A stretch of DNA of 7,605 nucleotides from Desulfurivibrio alkaliphilus (GTDB lineage: Bacteria > Desulfobacterota > Desulfobulbia > Desulfobulbales > Desulfurivibrionaceae), in NCBI GenBank assembly GCA_011048585.1, contig DSDS01000115.1, forward strand, positions 1-7,605. Reading direction: 5' to 3'. This document shows positions 1 to 6,353 of the stretch, piece after piece (the first letter of the stretch is position 1; each line of letters starts with the position of its first letter). A program made the translations under genes and the position numbers. The notes under the pieces were generated by a model that worked only from the letters and a program-made list of their open reading frames with translations, did no database searches and was not told the DNA's origin.

Positions 1-102
1 ATCTCGGTTTTTGAGAAAATCCAGATTTCATGCGCCTTGCGGCCGGTCGTCAACAAAACCACGCCGCCCCCCTATGTGTAAACAGTTGAATTTATTTGAA
101 AT

Positions 103-1164
103 CTAACCGGACACTAGTGACATATCCCCATTATCAAAACAGACCCAGCTGCTATCGGCACTCTTGGCCTCATACAAGGCTTCATCGGCCAGATGCAGCC
201 ACTCTTGCAGAGACTGGCGCCGCCAGGGCGCGATGCCGATACTGATTCCCAGGCGATGGCGCTCCTCGGCGCCGAAACCCAACGCCTTCACCGCCTGCTG
301 AATCCGGCCTGCCAATTTTTTGGCGGCCTCGGCATCACTGTCGGGCAGCACCAGGAGAAATTCGTCACCACCCATCCGCACCAGCAGGTCGCTGGTGCGG
401 ACCATGCTGTTCAAGGTGGCGGCAACCCGCATTAGGGCGCGATCGCCCTCGGCATGGCCCTGACTGTCGTTGAGCTGCTTAAAACGATCCAGATCCATGC
501 TGAGCAGGGTCAGGGAATGACCGTAACGGCGGGAGGCCTCCATGATGGCCTCGATCCGTTCGTCAAAAACCCGACGATTGGCCAGTCCGGTGAGGGAATC
601 CCGGCGGGCCTGCTCAAACAGGGTTTCATATTCCAGGGCCCGCTGCAGGGGCTCGGCCAGGATTTCCATGGTACGGGCCAGCAGATCCACTCCCTGCTCA
701 TCGATTCCGGCCCCCCGGCGCATCACCATCAGGACCCCGCTCTCGGCCGGCAGATCAAGCTGCCAGCGGCAGGCGAAAAAATCGCCGGCTTGCTGACAAG
801 GAGCCGCCGCACCCCCCGGTTCCCGGCTCAGCACGGCCTTGGCGGCCCGGATAATTTTGCGCCGCACCGGGCCATGGGAGGAGCAGATGATGTGTTCACG
901 GCTACCGTCGGCACTGCGAAAGGCCAGCAGGTCGTGCTCGACCTGGGGCATCAACCAGACCGAGTAGGCCTCCAACATCCCCCCCAGGTCGGTGGCCCGG
1001 GCCAGGCGGGCGTGCAGTTTGTTAACCATGGCCAACCAGGCGCTTTGGCGCCGGTAATGGTCAAGCTGGACTAGAAGAGTGTCGACCTCGGCTTCGCTGG
1101 CCCGGTAAACGGAACCGGCGAATAGAGGATTGAGTTCTTGCTGGATGGCGACGGCGGCGTTCAT
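103..1164 (-). CDS. Diguanylate cyclase with N-terminal GAF-like sensory region and C-terminal GGDEF domain
   Basis: This 353-residue protein should make cyclic di-GMP from two GTP molecules in the cytoplasm. The catalytic domain starts near residue 189 with DSLTGLANRR. It carries the metal-binding DLDRFKQLND segment (about 224-233), an intact GGDEF signature at 265-269, and the ALYEAK motif near 329-334. RTSD at 256-259 lies five residues before GGDEF, which is the inhibitory I-site (RxxD), so product feedback inhibition is likely. Residues 1-180 are a predicted soluble sensory region, possibly GAF-like, followed by a helical linker. I see no membrane segment, and the input signal is unknown. 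The ATG start is supported by GGGAGGG four bases upstream (1175-1169). A strong sigma-54 promoter match lies just upstream. I see no EAL domain, so this is a synthase rather than a bifunctional enzyme. Confidence 0.93.
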   Translation of the reverse strand: MNAAVAIQQELNPLFAGSVYRASEAEVDTLLVQLDHYRRQSAWLAMVNKLHARLARATDLGGMLEAYSVWLMPQVEHDLLAFRSADGSREHIICSSHGPVRRKIIRAAKAVLSREPGGAAAPCQQAGDFFACRWQLDLPAESGVLMVMRRGAGIDEQGVDLLARTMEILAEPLQRALEYETLFEQARRDSLTGLANRRVFDERIEAIMEASRRYGHSLTLLSMDLDRFKQLNDSQGHAEGDRALMRVAATLNSMVRTSDLLVRMGGDEFLLVLPDSDAEAAKKLAGRIQQAVKALGFGAEERHRLGISIGIAPWRRQSLQEWLHLADEALYEAKSADSSWVCFDNGDMSLVSG

Positions 1165-1212
1165 GGCACCCTCCCTTGCGCGTGGGTTTGTTGATCTTTG
1201 CCGGAAAACTCA

Positions 1213-1228
1213 AGCAAATTTCATGCCA
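1213..1228 (-). promoter_or_regulatory. Sigma-54 (RpoN) -24/-12 promoter for the diguanylate cyclase gene
   Basis: Read on the minus strand, the sequence is TGGCATGAAATTTGCT. It matches the sigma-54 consensus TGGCACGN4TTGCW at every defined base except one (T for C at the sixth position). The GG and GC dinucleotides have exactly the required spacing. The predicted start of transcription is near 1203, giving a leader of about 40 bases before the Shine-Dalgarno site and ATG at 1164. An enhancer-binding protein would be needed for activity. I could not identify a convincing upstream activator site. Confidence 0.6.
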
Positions 1229-1324
1229 CCAAGCAGTAAACGATCACGCAAAGGCCTTGACCAACAAAAAGATCAGCAAAATGAAGATAAAAGAGAAAGG
1301 AGGCCGGGGCAGGTCCAGGGGTGA

Positions 1325-1345
1325 GGGCGGCAGATTTTGCCGTCC
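1325..1345 (-). terminator. Weak hairpin downstream of the lapA-like gene
   Basis: CGGCA (1328-1332) and TGCCG (1338-1342) form a 5-bp stem around a 5-base loop. It is extended by outer pairs that include one mismatch on the minus strand. It lies 11 bases beyond the stop codon of the lapA-like gene. No T-tract follows directly; only a pyrimidine-rich run appears about 30 bases later. It could be a weak terminator or an RNA 3' end stabiliser. Confidence 0.25.
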
Positions 1346-1355
1346 GGCTGGGGGA

Positions 1356-1616
1356 TTATTGCCGGGGCGGCTCAATCTCCAGGTCTTTGAGACGGCGATC
1401 CGAGCGGTGACCACCGAGGGCCAGGGAGATCAGAATCCCGATGGCGATACCCGCGAGCAGGGTGATGGCCAGCAGGGCGGCCCGGGGCATGATTACGGTG
1501 ATAAAGAGAAACCGCACCGCCATGGGCTCGACGTTCTGAATGATCAGCACCGCCACCAGAACCACCAGCAGAAAGGCCAGCAACAGTTTGAATTTGCTCC
1601 GAGAATCTGCAAGCAC
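1356..1616 (-). CDS. Small inner-membrane protein of the LapA/DUF1049 type
   Basis: This 86-residue protein has two predicted membrane segments (about 10-27 and 45-67). They flank a short loop containing QNVEPMAVRFLF, which resembles the family's N-x-x-P-V-x-V-x-F-x-F signature. The C-terminus is polar and charged (HRSDRRLKDLE), as expected for a cytoplasmic tail. Related proteins (LapA, formerly YciS, in E. coli) help in envelope and lipopolysaccharide assembly, but whether this one does is inference. The start is GTG at 1616, chosen because GGGGAG sits six bases upstream. That Shine-Dalgarno lies in the 13-base gap after the trpS stop, so the two genes are probably co-transcribed and translationally coupled. 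Assignment rests on size, topology and the short motif. Confidence 0.75.
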   Translation of the reverse strand: MLADSRSKFKLLLAFLLVVLVAVLIIQNVEPMAVRFLFITVIMPRAALLAITLLAGIAIGILISLALGGHRSDRRLKDLEIEPPRQ

Positions 1617-1629
1617 GGCGATCTCCCCT

Positions 1630-2595
1630 TCAGTATTTCAGGCCCACCCGTTGACGCACCAACTCCAGGGTGGCGGCCGCTTTTTCCCGGGCTTTGTCTG
1701 CTCCCCGCCGCAAAATCTCCCGCACCTGGCCGGGATCGGCCAGAAACTGGTCACGCCGCTCCCGGGCCTGACGGAAATGTTCCCACAAAATCTCGATCAA
1801 TTCCAGCTTTATTTTACCGTACATCGCCCCGCCGTTGACGTAGAGGCCATGGACCTCGGCCAGGCGCTCCGGTGGCGCGAAAAGCTTGTAAATATTGTAA
1901 AGATTGCACTTTTCCGGGTCCTTGGGCTGCTCCACCGGGGTGGAGTCGGTGACGATGGCCATGACCCGCTTCTTGAGTTCCTTGGCCTCCAGGAAGATGG
2001 GGATGGTGTTGCCGTAGGACTTGGACATTTTCTGACCATCCAGCCCGGGAATGGTGGCCAGTTTATCATCGATCACCGGTTCGGGCAGCGCAAAGGTCTC
2101 GCCGAAGGTGCCGTTGAACTTGCTGGCGATATCCCGGGCCACCTCCAGGTGCTGCTTCTGATCCTTGCCCACCGGCACCCGCTGGGCCTGATAGAGGAGA
2201 ATATCGGCAGCCATCAGCACCGGATAGGCAAAAAGCCCGTGGCTGGCGGCGATCCCCTTGGCGGTTTTATCCTTGTAGGAGTGGCAGCGCTCCAGCAGCC
2301 CCATGGGGGTGATGCAGGAGAGCACCCAGGTCAGCTCCGCCACCTCGGGCACATCGGACTGCACCCAGAAGATACAGCGGTCGGGGTCCAACCCCAGAGC
2401 CAAAAAGTCGATGGCCGCCTCCAGGGTACCCGCCGCCAGGCGCTGGGCATCCTGGACCGAGGTCAGGGCGTGGAGATCGACGATGAAAGCATACAGCTCA
2501 TGCTCGGCCATGCTGGCAATCATCGGCTTCATCATGCCGAAGTAGTTACCGATATGCAGTTGCCCCGAAGGTTGGATGCCGGAAAGAATACGCAT
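1630..2595 (-). CDS. trpS: Tryptophanyl-tRNA synthetase
   Basis: This cytoplasmic class I aminoacyl-tRNA synthetase charges tRNA-Trp with tryptophan using ATP. At 321 residues it is close to the usual bacterial length of about 330. The ATP-binding HIGH-type motif appears as PSGQLHIGN (residues 9-17), and KMSKS is intact at 189-193 in GLDGQKMSKSYGN. The VGKDQKQHLEVARDIA segment (about 142-157) is also typical of bacterial TrpS. The ATG start has AGAGGAG five bases upstream (2607-2601). It lies downstream of the dnaK terminators, so it probably has its own promoter in the roughly 45-base leader or relies on read-through; I could not identify a clear promoter. The lapA-like gene follows after 13 bases. 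Confidence 0.97.
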   Translation of the reverse strand: MRILSGIQPSGQLHIGNYFGMMKPMIASMAEHELYAFIVDLHALTSVQDAQRLAAGTLEAAIDFLALGLDPDRCIFWVQSDVPEVAELTWVLSCITPMGLLERCHSYKDKTAKGIAASHGLFAYPVLMAADILLYQAQRVPVGKDQKQHLEVARDIASKFNGTFGETFALPEPVIDDKLATIPGLDGQKMSKSYGNTIPIFLEAKELKKRVMAIVTDSTPVEQPKDPEKCNLYNIYKLFAPPERLAEVHGLYVNGGAMYGKIKLELIEILWEHFRQARERRDQFLADPGQVREILRRGADKAREKAAATLELVRQRVGLKY

Positions 2596-2613
2596 GCTGA
2601 CTCCTCTAAAGAT

Positions 2614-2629
2614 GGAAAACGGAAAACGG
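2614..2629. repeat. Short tandem repeat in the trpS leader
   Basis: GGAAAAC occurs twice in tandem (2614-2620 and 2621-2627), followed by GG. It lies between the dnaK terminator and the trpS ribosome binding site. It is too short to assign a role. Confidence 0.4.
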
Positions 2630-2641
2630 TTGCGGGAAGGT

Positions 2642-2689
2642 AAAAAAAAACGGGGACGCCGGCAACGATTTTCTGCGCCCGCACCCCCG
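2642..2689 (-). terminator. Rho-independent terminator after dnaK
   Basis: On the minus strand the arm CGGGGGTGCGGGC (2689-2677) pairs with GCCGGCGTCCCCG (2663-2651). Twelve of 13 positions pair, two of them G-U, around a 13-base loop. Nine consecutive T residues follow (2650-2642). This is a strong intrinsic terminator for the grpE-dnaK transcript and separates it from trpS. Confidence 0.85.
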
Positions 2690-2700
2690 CCAGGAGGAGG

Positions 2701-2735
2701 AAAATTACAAACCGTTCAGCCTTGAGGCCGAACCG
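2701..2735 (-). terminator. First terminator-like hairpin directly after the dnaK stop codon
   Basis: Immediately after the dnaK TAA, CGGTTCGGCC (2735-2726) pairs with GGCTGAACGG (2721-2712) across a TCAA loop. Nine of 10 positions pair, including one G-U pair that forms only in the minus-strand RNA. The stem is followed by an interrupted T-rich run (TTTGTAATTTT). It forms a tandem arrangement with the stronger terminator about 20 bases further on. Confidence 0.6.
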
Positions 2736-4658
2736 TTACTTGACCTCTTCGTAGTCGGCATCAACCACGTCATCGTCATCCTTCTTGCCGCCGCTTTTAG
2801 CGCCGGCTTCCGGGCCGCCGCCAGCTTCCCCGCCGGGGCCACCGGCCTGACCGCCGGCCTGGGAGTACATCATCTCGGCCAGCTTGTGGGAGGCCTGGGT
2901 CAGACTCTCGGTACCCTTCTTGATCGCCTCGGCGTCATCGCCCTCCATCAATTTGCGCAGGGAAGCGATCTCGCTCTCCACCTTGCCTTTGGTTTCGGCG
3001 TCCACCTTGTCGCCCAGGTCCTTCAGGCTCTTCTCGGTGGCGTAGATCATGGAGTCGGCCTGATTGCGGGCCTCCACCAGCTCTTTACGCTTGCGATCCT
3101 CTTCGGCGTGGGCATCGGCGTCCTTCTTCATCCGCTCGATCTCCTCTTGGGAGAGTCCGCTGGAGGCCTGAATCTTGATCGACTGCTCCTTGCCTGAGCC
3201 CATATCCTTGGCCGAAACATGGAGAATACCGTTGGCGTCCAGGTCGAAGGTCACCTCAATCTGGGGCACTCCCCGGGGGGCCGGGGGAATTTCGGCCAGA
3301 TCGAAACGGCCGATGGTTTTGTTGTAGGAAGCCATCTCCCGCTCACCCTGGAGCACATGGATCGACACCGCCGGCTGGTTGTCGGCCGCGGTGGAGAAGA
3401 TCTGGCTCTTCTTGGTGGGGATGGTGGTGTTCTTTTCGATCAGCTTGGTCATCACCCCGCCCAGGGTCTCGATCCCCAACGAGAGCGGCGTGACATCCAG
3501 CAACAGCACATCCTTGACATCGCCCTTGAGCACCCCGCCCTGGATGGCGGCGCCGATGGCCACTACCTCATCGGGGTTGACCCCCTTGTGGGGCTCCTTG
3601 CCGAAGATCTCTTTGACCTTCTGCTGCACCCTGGGCATCCGGGTCATCCCGCCCACCAGAATCACCTCGTCGATATCGGAGGCGCTCAGCCCCGCGTCCT
3701 TAAGCGCGGTCTTACAGGGGGCGACGGTGCGCTCCACCAGATCCTCGACCAGGCTCTCCAGCTTGGCCCGGCTCAACTTGATATTGAGGTGCTTGGGCCC
3801 GGAGGCGTCGGCGGTGATAAAGGGGAGGTTGACACTGGTCTCCATGGTGGTGGAAAGCTCCTGCTTGGCCTTTTCCGCCTCTTCGCGCAGCCGCTGGAGA
3901 GCCATCTTGTCCTGCCGCAGATCGATCCCCTGGTCGCGCTTGAACTCGTCGGCCAGCCAGTTGACGATCCGCATATCGAAATCCTCGCCGCCGAGGAAGG
4001 TGTCGCCATTGGTGGACTTAACCTCGAACACCCCGTCGCCGATCTCCAGGATCGAAACGTCGAAGGTACCGCCGCCCAGGTCGAAAACGGCAATCTTTTC
4101 CTCGCTCTTCTTGTCCAGACCGTAGGCCAGGGAGGCAGCGGTGGGCTCGTTGATGATCCGCTGCACATTGAGGCCCGCGATCTTGCCGGCGTCTTTGGTG
4201 GCCTGGCGCTGGGAGTCGTTGAAGTAGGCCGGCACGGTGATCACCGCCTCGGTGACCGGCTCGCCCAGGTACTCCTCGGCGGTCTGCTTCATCTTGGTCA
4301 ACACCATGGCGGCGATCTCCGCCGGAGCGTACTTCTTGCCATCCACCTCGACGGCGGCGTCGCCATCGCTGCCCTCGACGATCTTGAAGGGGCTGGTCTC
4401 GATGCTCTTTTTTACCTCGGAGTCGGTGAACTTGCGCCCGATCAACCGCTTGATCGCGTGCAGGGTCCGAGTGGGGTTGGTCACCGCCTGGCGCTTGGCC
4501 ACCTGGCCCACCAGCCGCTCCCCGGCATCATTGAACGCCACCACCGACGGGGTGGTGCGATTACCTTCGACGTTGGTGATCACCTTGGGTTCACCGCCCT
4601 CCATGATTGCCACGCAGGAGTTGGTGGTACCCAGGTCAATTCCGATTATTTTACCCAT
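2736..4658 (-). CDS. dnaK: Molecular chaperone DnaK (Hsp70)
   Basis: This 640-residue cytoplasmic ATP-dependent chaperone binds exposed hydrophobic segments of client proteins. It works with GrpE, encoded just upstream, and with a DnaJ that is not in this window. The N-terminal ATPase domain begins with GIDLGTTNSC (residues 6-15) and includes DLGGGTFD and VGGMTRMP. The substrate-binding domain and helical lid follow. The tail is a Gly/Ala-rich linker ending in DVVDADYEEVK, the usual bacterial C-terminus. I chose the ATG at 4658 because AAGGAG (4672-4667) lies eight bases upstream; the in-frame TTG two codons earlier would leave only two bases. The gene is 59 bases downstream of grpE, and two tandem terminators follow it. 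Confidence 0.98.
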   Translation of the reverse strand: MGKIIGIDLGTTNSCVAIMEGGEPKVITNVEGNRTTPSVVAFNDAGERLVGQVAKRQAVTNPTRTLHAIKRLIGRKFTDSEVKKSIETSPFKIVEGSDGDAAVEVDGKKYAPAEIAAMVLTKMKQTAEEYLGEPVTEAVITVPAYFNDSQRQATKDAGKIAGLNVQRIINEPTAASLAYGLDKKSEEKIAVFDLGGGTFDVSILEIGDGVFEVKSTNGDTFLGGEDFDMRIVNWLADEFKRDQGIDLRQDKMALQRLREEAEKAKQELSTTMETSVNLPFITADASGPKHLNIKLSRAKLESLVEDLVERTVAPCKTALKDAGLSASDIDEVILVGGMTRMPRVQQKVKEIFGKEPHKGVNPDEVVAIGAAIQGGVLKGDVKDVLLLDVTPLSLGIETLGGVMTKLIEKNTTIPTKKSQIFSTAADNQPAVSIHVLQGEREMASYNKTIGRFDLAEIPPAPRGVPQIEVTFDLDANGILHVSAKDMGSGKEQSIKIQASSGLSQEEIERMKKDADAHAEEDRKRKELVEARNQADSMIYATEKSLKDLGDKVDAETKGKVESEIASLRKLMEGDDAEAIKKGTESLTQASHKLAEMMYSQAGGQAGGPGGEAGGGPEAGAKSGGKKDDDDVVDADYEEVK

Positions 4659-4691
4659 GATCAAATCTCCTTAAAAATGGATTCGCAAAAA

Positions 4692-4706
4692 CAGTTTTTA
4701 TAACTG
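4692..4706 (-). other. Small hairpin in the grpE-dnaK intergenic gap
   Basis: CAGTT (4692-4696) and AACTG (4702-4706) form a 5-bp stem with a 5-base loop. On the minus strand a run of T residues follows it, inside the AT-rich 59-base gap between grpE and dnaK. It is too weak to be a confident terminator. It could act as a mild attenuator or an RNA processing site that adjusts the ratio of the two proteins. Confidence 0.25.
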
Positions 4707-4717
4707 ATTAAAAAAAA

Positions 4718-5302
4718 CTATTTATCCGCCGCGGGGCCGCTGCATACCACCACCTTGGCGGCCCGCAGCAACCGGTCCTTATATAGGTAACCTTTCTGAA
4801 ACTCATTGAGGATGGTGTTGGCCGGCACCTCGGCGCTGGCCTCCATGGCCAGGGCCTCGTGGTAGTTGGGATCGAAGGGCTCACCCTTGCCGGCCAGGGG
4901 TTTGAGGCCGAATTTCTTCAAGGCGGCCAGCAGACCGTGATAGGTCATCTCCACCCCTTCCAGCAGGGCGGAGGCATCGGCGCTGTCCCGCCCCTGCGCG
5001 ATGGCCCGTTCGAGATTGTCGACGGTGGGGAGCAGTTCCCGCAGCAGATTCTCCTCGGCATATTTGAAATCGGTCTCCCGTTCCCGCCGAATCCGCTTTT
5101 TAAAATTTTCAAATTCGGCGGCCAGGCGCAACATCCGGTCTTCCAGGTCGCGGGCCTCGCTGTGGGCCGCGCTCAACTGGCTGAGCAGATCCTCACCCTC
5201 GCCACCGGCCCGGGCCCGGCTCTGCTCCTCCGTCTGCAACTCCTCGCCGCTTGCCGCCGTCGGGTTCTGCTCCTGCTCCCGGTCCTGCTCCTCATCCTTC
5301 AT
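4718..5302 (-). CDS. grpE: Nucleotide exchange factor GrpE
   Basis: GrpE releases ADP from DnaK and so drives the chaperone cycle; it acts as a cytoplasmic dimer. The predicted product is 194 residues. A Glu/Gln-rich, disordered N-terminus is followed by a long helix containing RLAAEFENFKKR and LLPTVDNLERAI. The C-terminal beta domain holds GLKPLAGKGEPFDPNYHEAL and the family signature around NEFQKGYLYKDRLLRAA. The ATG at 5302 is preferred: AGGGAGGA (5320-5313) lies 10 bases upstream. An in-frame GTG two codons earlier, about four bases from the same site, is a plausible alternative. It is the first gene of a grpE-dnaK transcript with a sigma-70-type promoter about 70 bases upstream of the start codon. 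No CIRCE operator was found. Confidence 0.96.
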   Translation of the reverse strand: MKDEEQDREQEQNPTAASGEELQTEEQSRARAGGEGEDLLSQLSAAHSEARDLEDRMLRLAAEFENFKKRIRRERETDFKYAEENLLRELLPTVDNLERAIAQGRDSADASALLEGVEMTYHGLLAALKKFGLKPLAGKGEPFDPNYHEALAMEASAEVPANTILNEFQKGYLYKDRLLRAAKVVVCSGPAADK

Positions 5303-5368
5303 CGACACAACGTCCTCCCTTGAGCTATAAAGTAAGAAGATCAACCGGCTAACCCGGCGATTGCAGGG

Positions 5369-5397
5369 ACAGTAAGTACGTCAACCGACCTTGTCAA
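5369..5397 (-). promoter_or_regulatory. Sigma-70-type promoter for grpE-dnaK
   Basis: On the minus strand a perfect -35 box TTGACA (5397-5392) is followed after 17 bases by TACTGT (5374-5369) as the -10 box. Predicted transcription starts near 5362, leaving a leader of about 60 bases. The -35 box sits inside the 11-base perfect palindrome CCTTGTCAAGG (5389-5399), a possible operator. I see no match to a heat-shock sigma-32 promoter. Confidence 0.55.
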
Positions 5398-5399
5398 GG
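5389..5399. repeat. Palindrome overlapping the grpE -35 box
   Basis: CCTTG-T-CAAGG is a perfect inverted repeat with a one-base centre that covers the -35 box of the grpE promoter. It could be a small operator, but part of it is simply the TTGACA consensus, so chance is possible. Confidence 0.3.
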
Positions 5400-5431
5400 C
5401 GGCCAAAGCTTATTTCCGGCGGGCCGGAGAT

Positions 5432-5460
5432 TTGACAATTCTTTTTTTTGCGCGTAGAGT
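5432..5460 (+). promoter_or_regulatory. Sigma-70-type promoter for the carbonic anhydrase-like gene and the NuoE-NuoF fusion
   Basis: A perfect -35 box TTGACA (5432-5437) is followed after 17 bases by TAGAGT (5455-5460), which matches the -10 consensus at four of six positions. The spacer holds a T8 tract (5442-5449). Transcription should begin near 5467, at the palindrome CCAATTGG (5467-5474), giving a leader of about 87 bases. It is arranged back to back with the grpE promoter, with 34 bases between the two -35 boxes. Confidence 0.55.
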
Positions 5461-5553
5461 TTTCAACCAATTGGATTAAGTGAGAAATCCCAAGCTGCAA
5501 GCGCCGGCACCCCCCTGACAATCATCGGCGTCACCACCCGCAAGGAGGAGTTC

Positions 5554-6339
5554 ATGGCTGGAAACCGGATCATCGTCATCATGCTGATTATCGGCCTTAT
5601 CTGGCCGGCGGCAACGGGATTGGCCATGGAACCGGCGCCCAAGATCCGGGCCGGCATTCCGCCCTATTCAGTGCTGGGCCGGATCATGGCCGCCAACCTG
5701 GAGGTTATGGCGGGGGTGGCAAAGAGTGCCCCCGGACAAAAGATCAGCGAGTCCCTCCAGCTGGTCTGGCTGGCCGACCCCGATCCCCGACTCAATAGTA
5801 TTCAGGTCTGGGACGGCCAGGCAGGCGGGATCTACACCGTGCGCAACCTGGCCAACCAGCTGGAGCCGGCCGCCGGGGCCATCGATTACGCCGTTCGTCA
5901 CCTCTACGCCCCGGTTCTGCTGATCACCGGCAACACCGACAGCGCTGCCATCCAGCTCTTTGCCGAGGGCTACGACCACCTGGGCGAGGCGATCCGCCGC
6001 GAACTGAGCCCGCTCCATCCGGCCCTCAGCCATCTGCCCCGATCAGGCCGGGAGGGCAATGGCGACGAGGAACTGGCCACCACCCGGCTCCGGGCGGTGG
6101 AGGCCAACGTGGACTACCAGGTGGCCCGGGCCCTGGAACGCTACGGCGACCGGGTTCAGAGCGGCCGCCTGGTGGTGGTGGGGGCGATTATCGATCTGGC
6201 CAACCAGTATCAGGCCGGGCCGGGACGGCTCCACCTGATCAATCTCAACGGTGAAACCGAGGCGGAAAAGATCAAGGCCTCGTCCCACCTGATCCGCCTG
6301 AACCGGGAGATGCGCGACTACGTGGGACGAAAATTTTAA
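5554..6339 (+). CDS. Exported beta-carbonic anhydrase homologue lacking the zinc ligands
   Basis: This 261-residue protein starts with a signal peptide: a hydrophobic stretch at 6-17 and likely cleavage after TGLA, residue 24. The mature part follows the beta-carbonic anhydrase layout. VWLADPDPR (71-79) aligns with the CSDSR strand, YTVRNLAN (94-101) with the F-V-x-R-N-A-x-N segment, IDYAVRHL (110-117) with the S-x-x-Y-A-V helix, and GNTDSAA (126-132) with GHxxCGA. NV and VVVGAIIDL follow later. All three zinc ligands are changed: Cys to Asp75, His to Asn127 and Cys to Ser130. The catalytic Asp-Arg dyad (Asp77, Arg79) remains. It is therefore probably not a classical zinc carbonic anhydrase; a binding or structural role, or another metal, is possible. 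The ATG has AAGGAGGAG just upstream (5542-5550). The next gene starts 14 bases downstream. Confidence 0.75.
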   Translation: MAGNRIIVIMLIIGLIWPAATGLAMEPAPKIRAGIPPYSVLGRIMAANLEVMAGVAKSAPGQKISESLQLVWLADPDPRLNSIQVWDGQAGGIYTVRNLANQLEPAAGAIDYAVRHLYAPVLLITGNTDSAAIQLFAEGYDHLGEAIRRELSPLHPALSHLPRSGREGNGDEELATTRLRAVEANVDYQVARALERYGDRVQSGRLVVVGAIIDLANQYQAGPGRLHLINLNGETEAEKIKASSHLIRLNREMRDYVGRKF

Positions 6340-6340
6340 C

Positions 6341-6344
6341 GGAG
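6341..6344 (+). promoter_or_regulatory. Ribosome binding site that sets the TTG start of the NuoE-NuoF fusion
   Basis: GGAG lies two bases after the stop codon of the preceding gene and nine bases before the TTG at 6354. An internal ATG at 6423 would remove about 23 residues, including part of the N-terminal helix region normal for NuoE. TTG is therefore the better start. Confidence 0.55.
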
Positions 6345-6353
6345 CCCGACGCC

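Noticed and set aside
1..31. Minus-strand ATG at 31-29 opening a frame toward the left edge
   Set aside because: Only about ten codons are visible, with a weak ribosome binding site and no recognisable sequence. Positions 1-102 otherwise show no gene and no clear terminator for the diguanylate cyclase.
1540..2643. Plus-strand open frame of 367 codons opposite trpS
   Set aside because: It is a shadow of trpS, with no family resemblance and no good ribosome binding site; the minus-strand frame has HIGH-type and KMSKS motifs.
4658..4664. Upstream TTG as the dnaK start
   Set aside because: It would leave only two bases after the GGAG ribosome binding site and add two non-conserved residues before the universal MGKIIGIDLGTT start.
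3219..4703. Very long plus-strand open frame (494 codons) opposite dnaK
   Set aside because: It lies entirely antisense to an unmistakable dnaK, has a low-complexity Gly/Leu/His-rich product with no recognisable domain, and reflects the GC-biased third positions of the dnaK codons.
5480..5518. Possible 12-codon leader peptide (GTG start, TGA stop) before the carbonic anhydrase-like gene
   Set aside because: It has no Shine-Dalgarno site, no codon pattern typical of attenuation and no alternative hairpin pair; chance is the simpler explanation.
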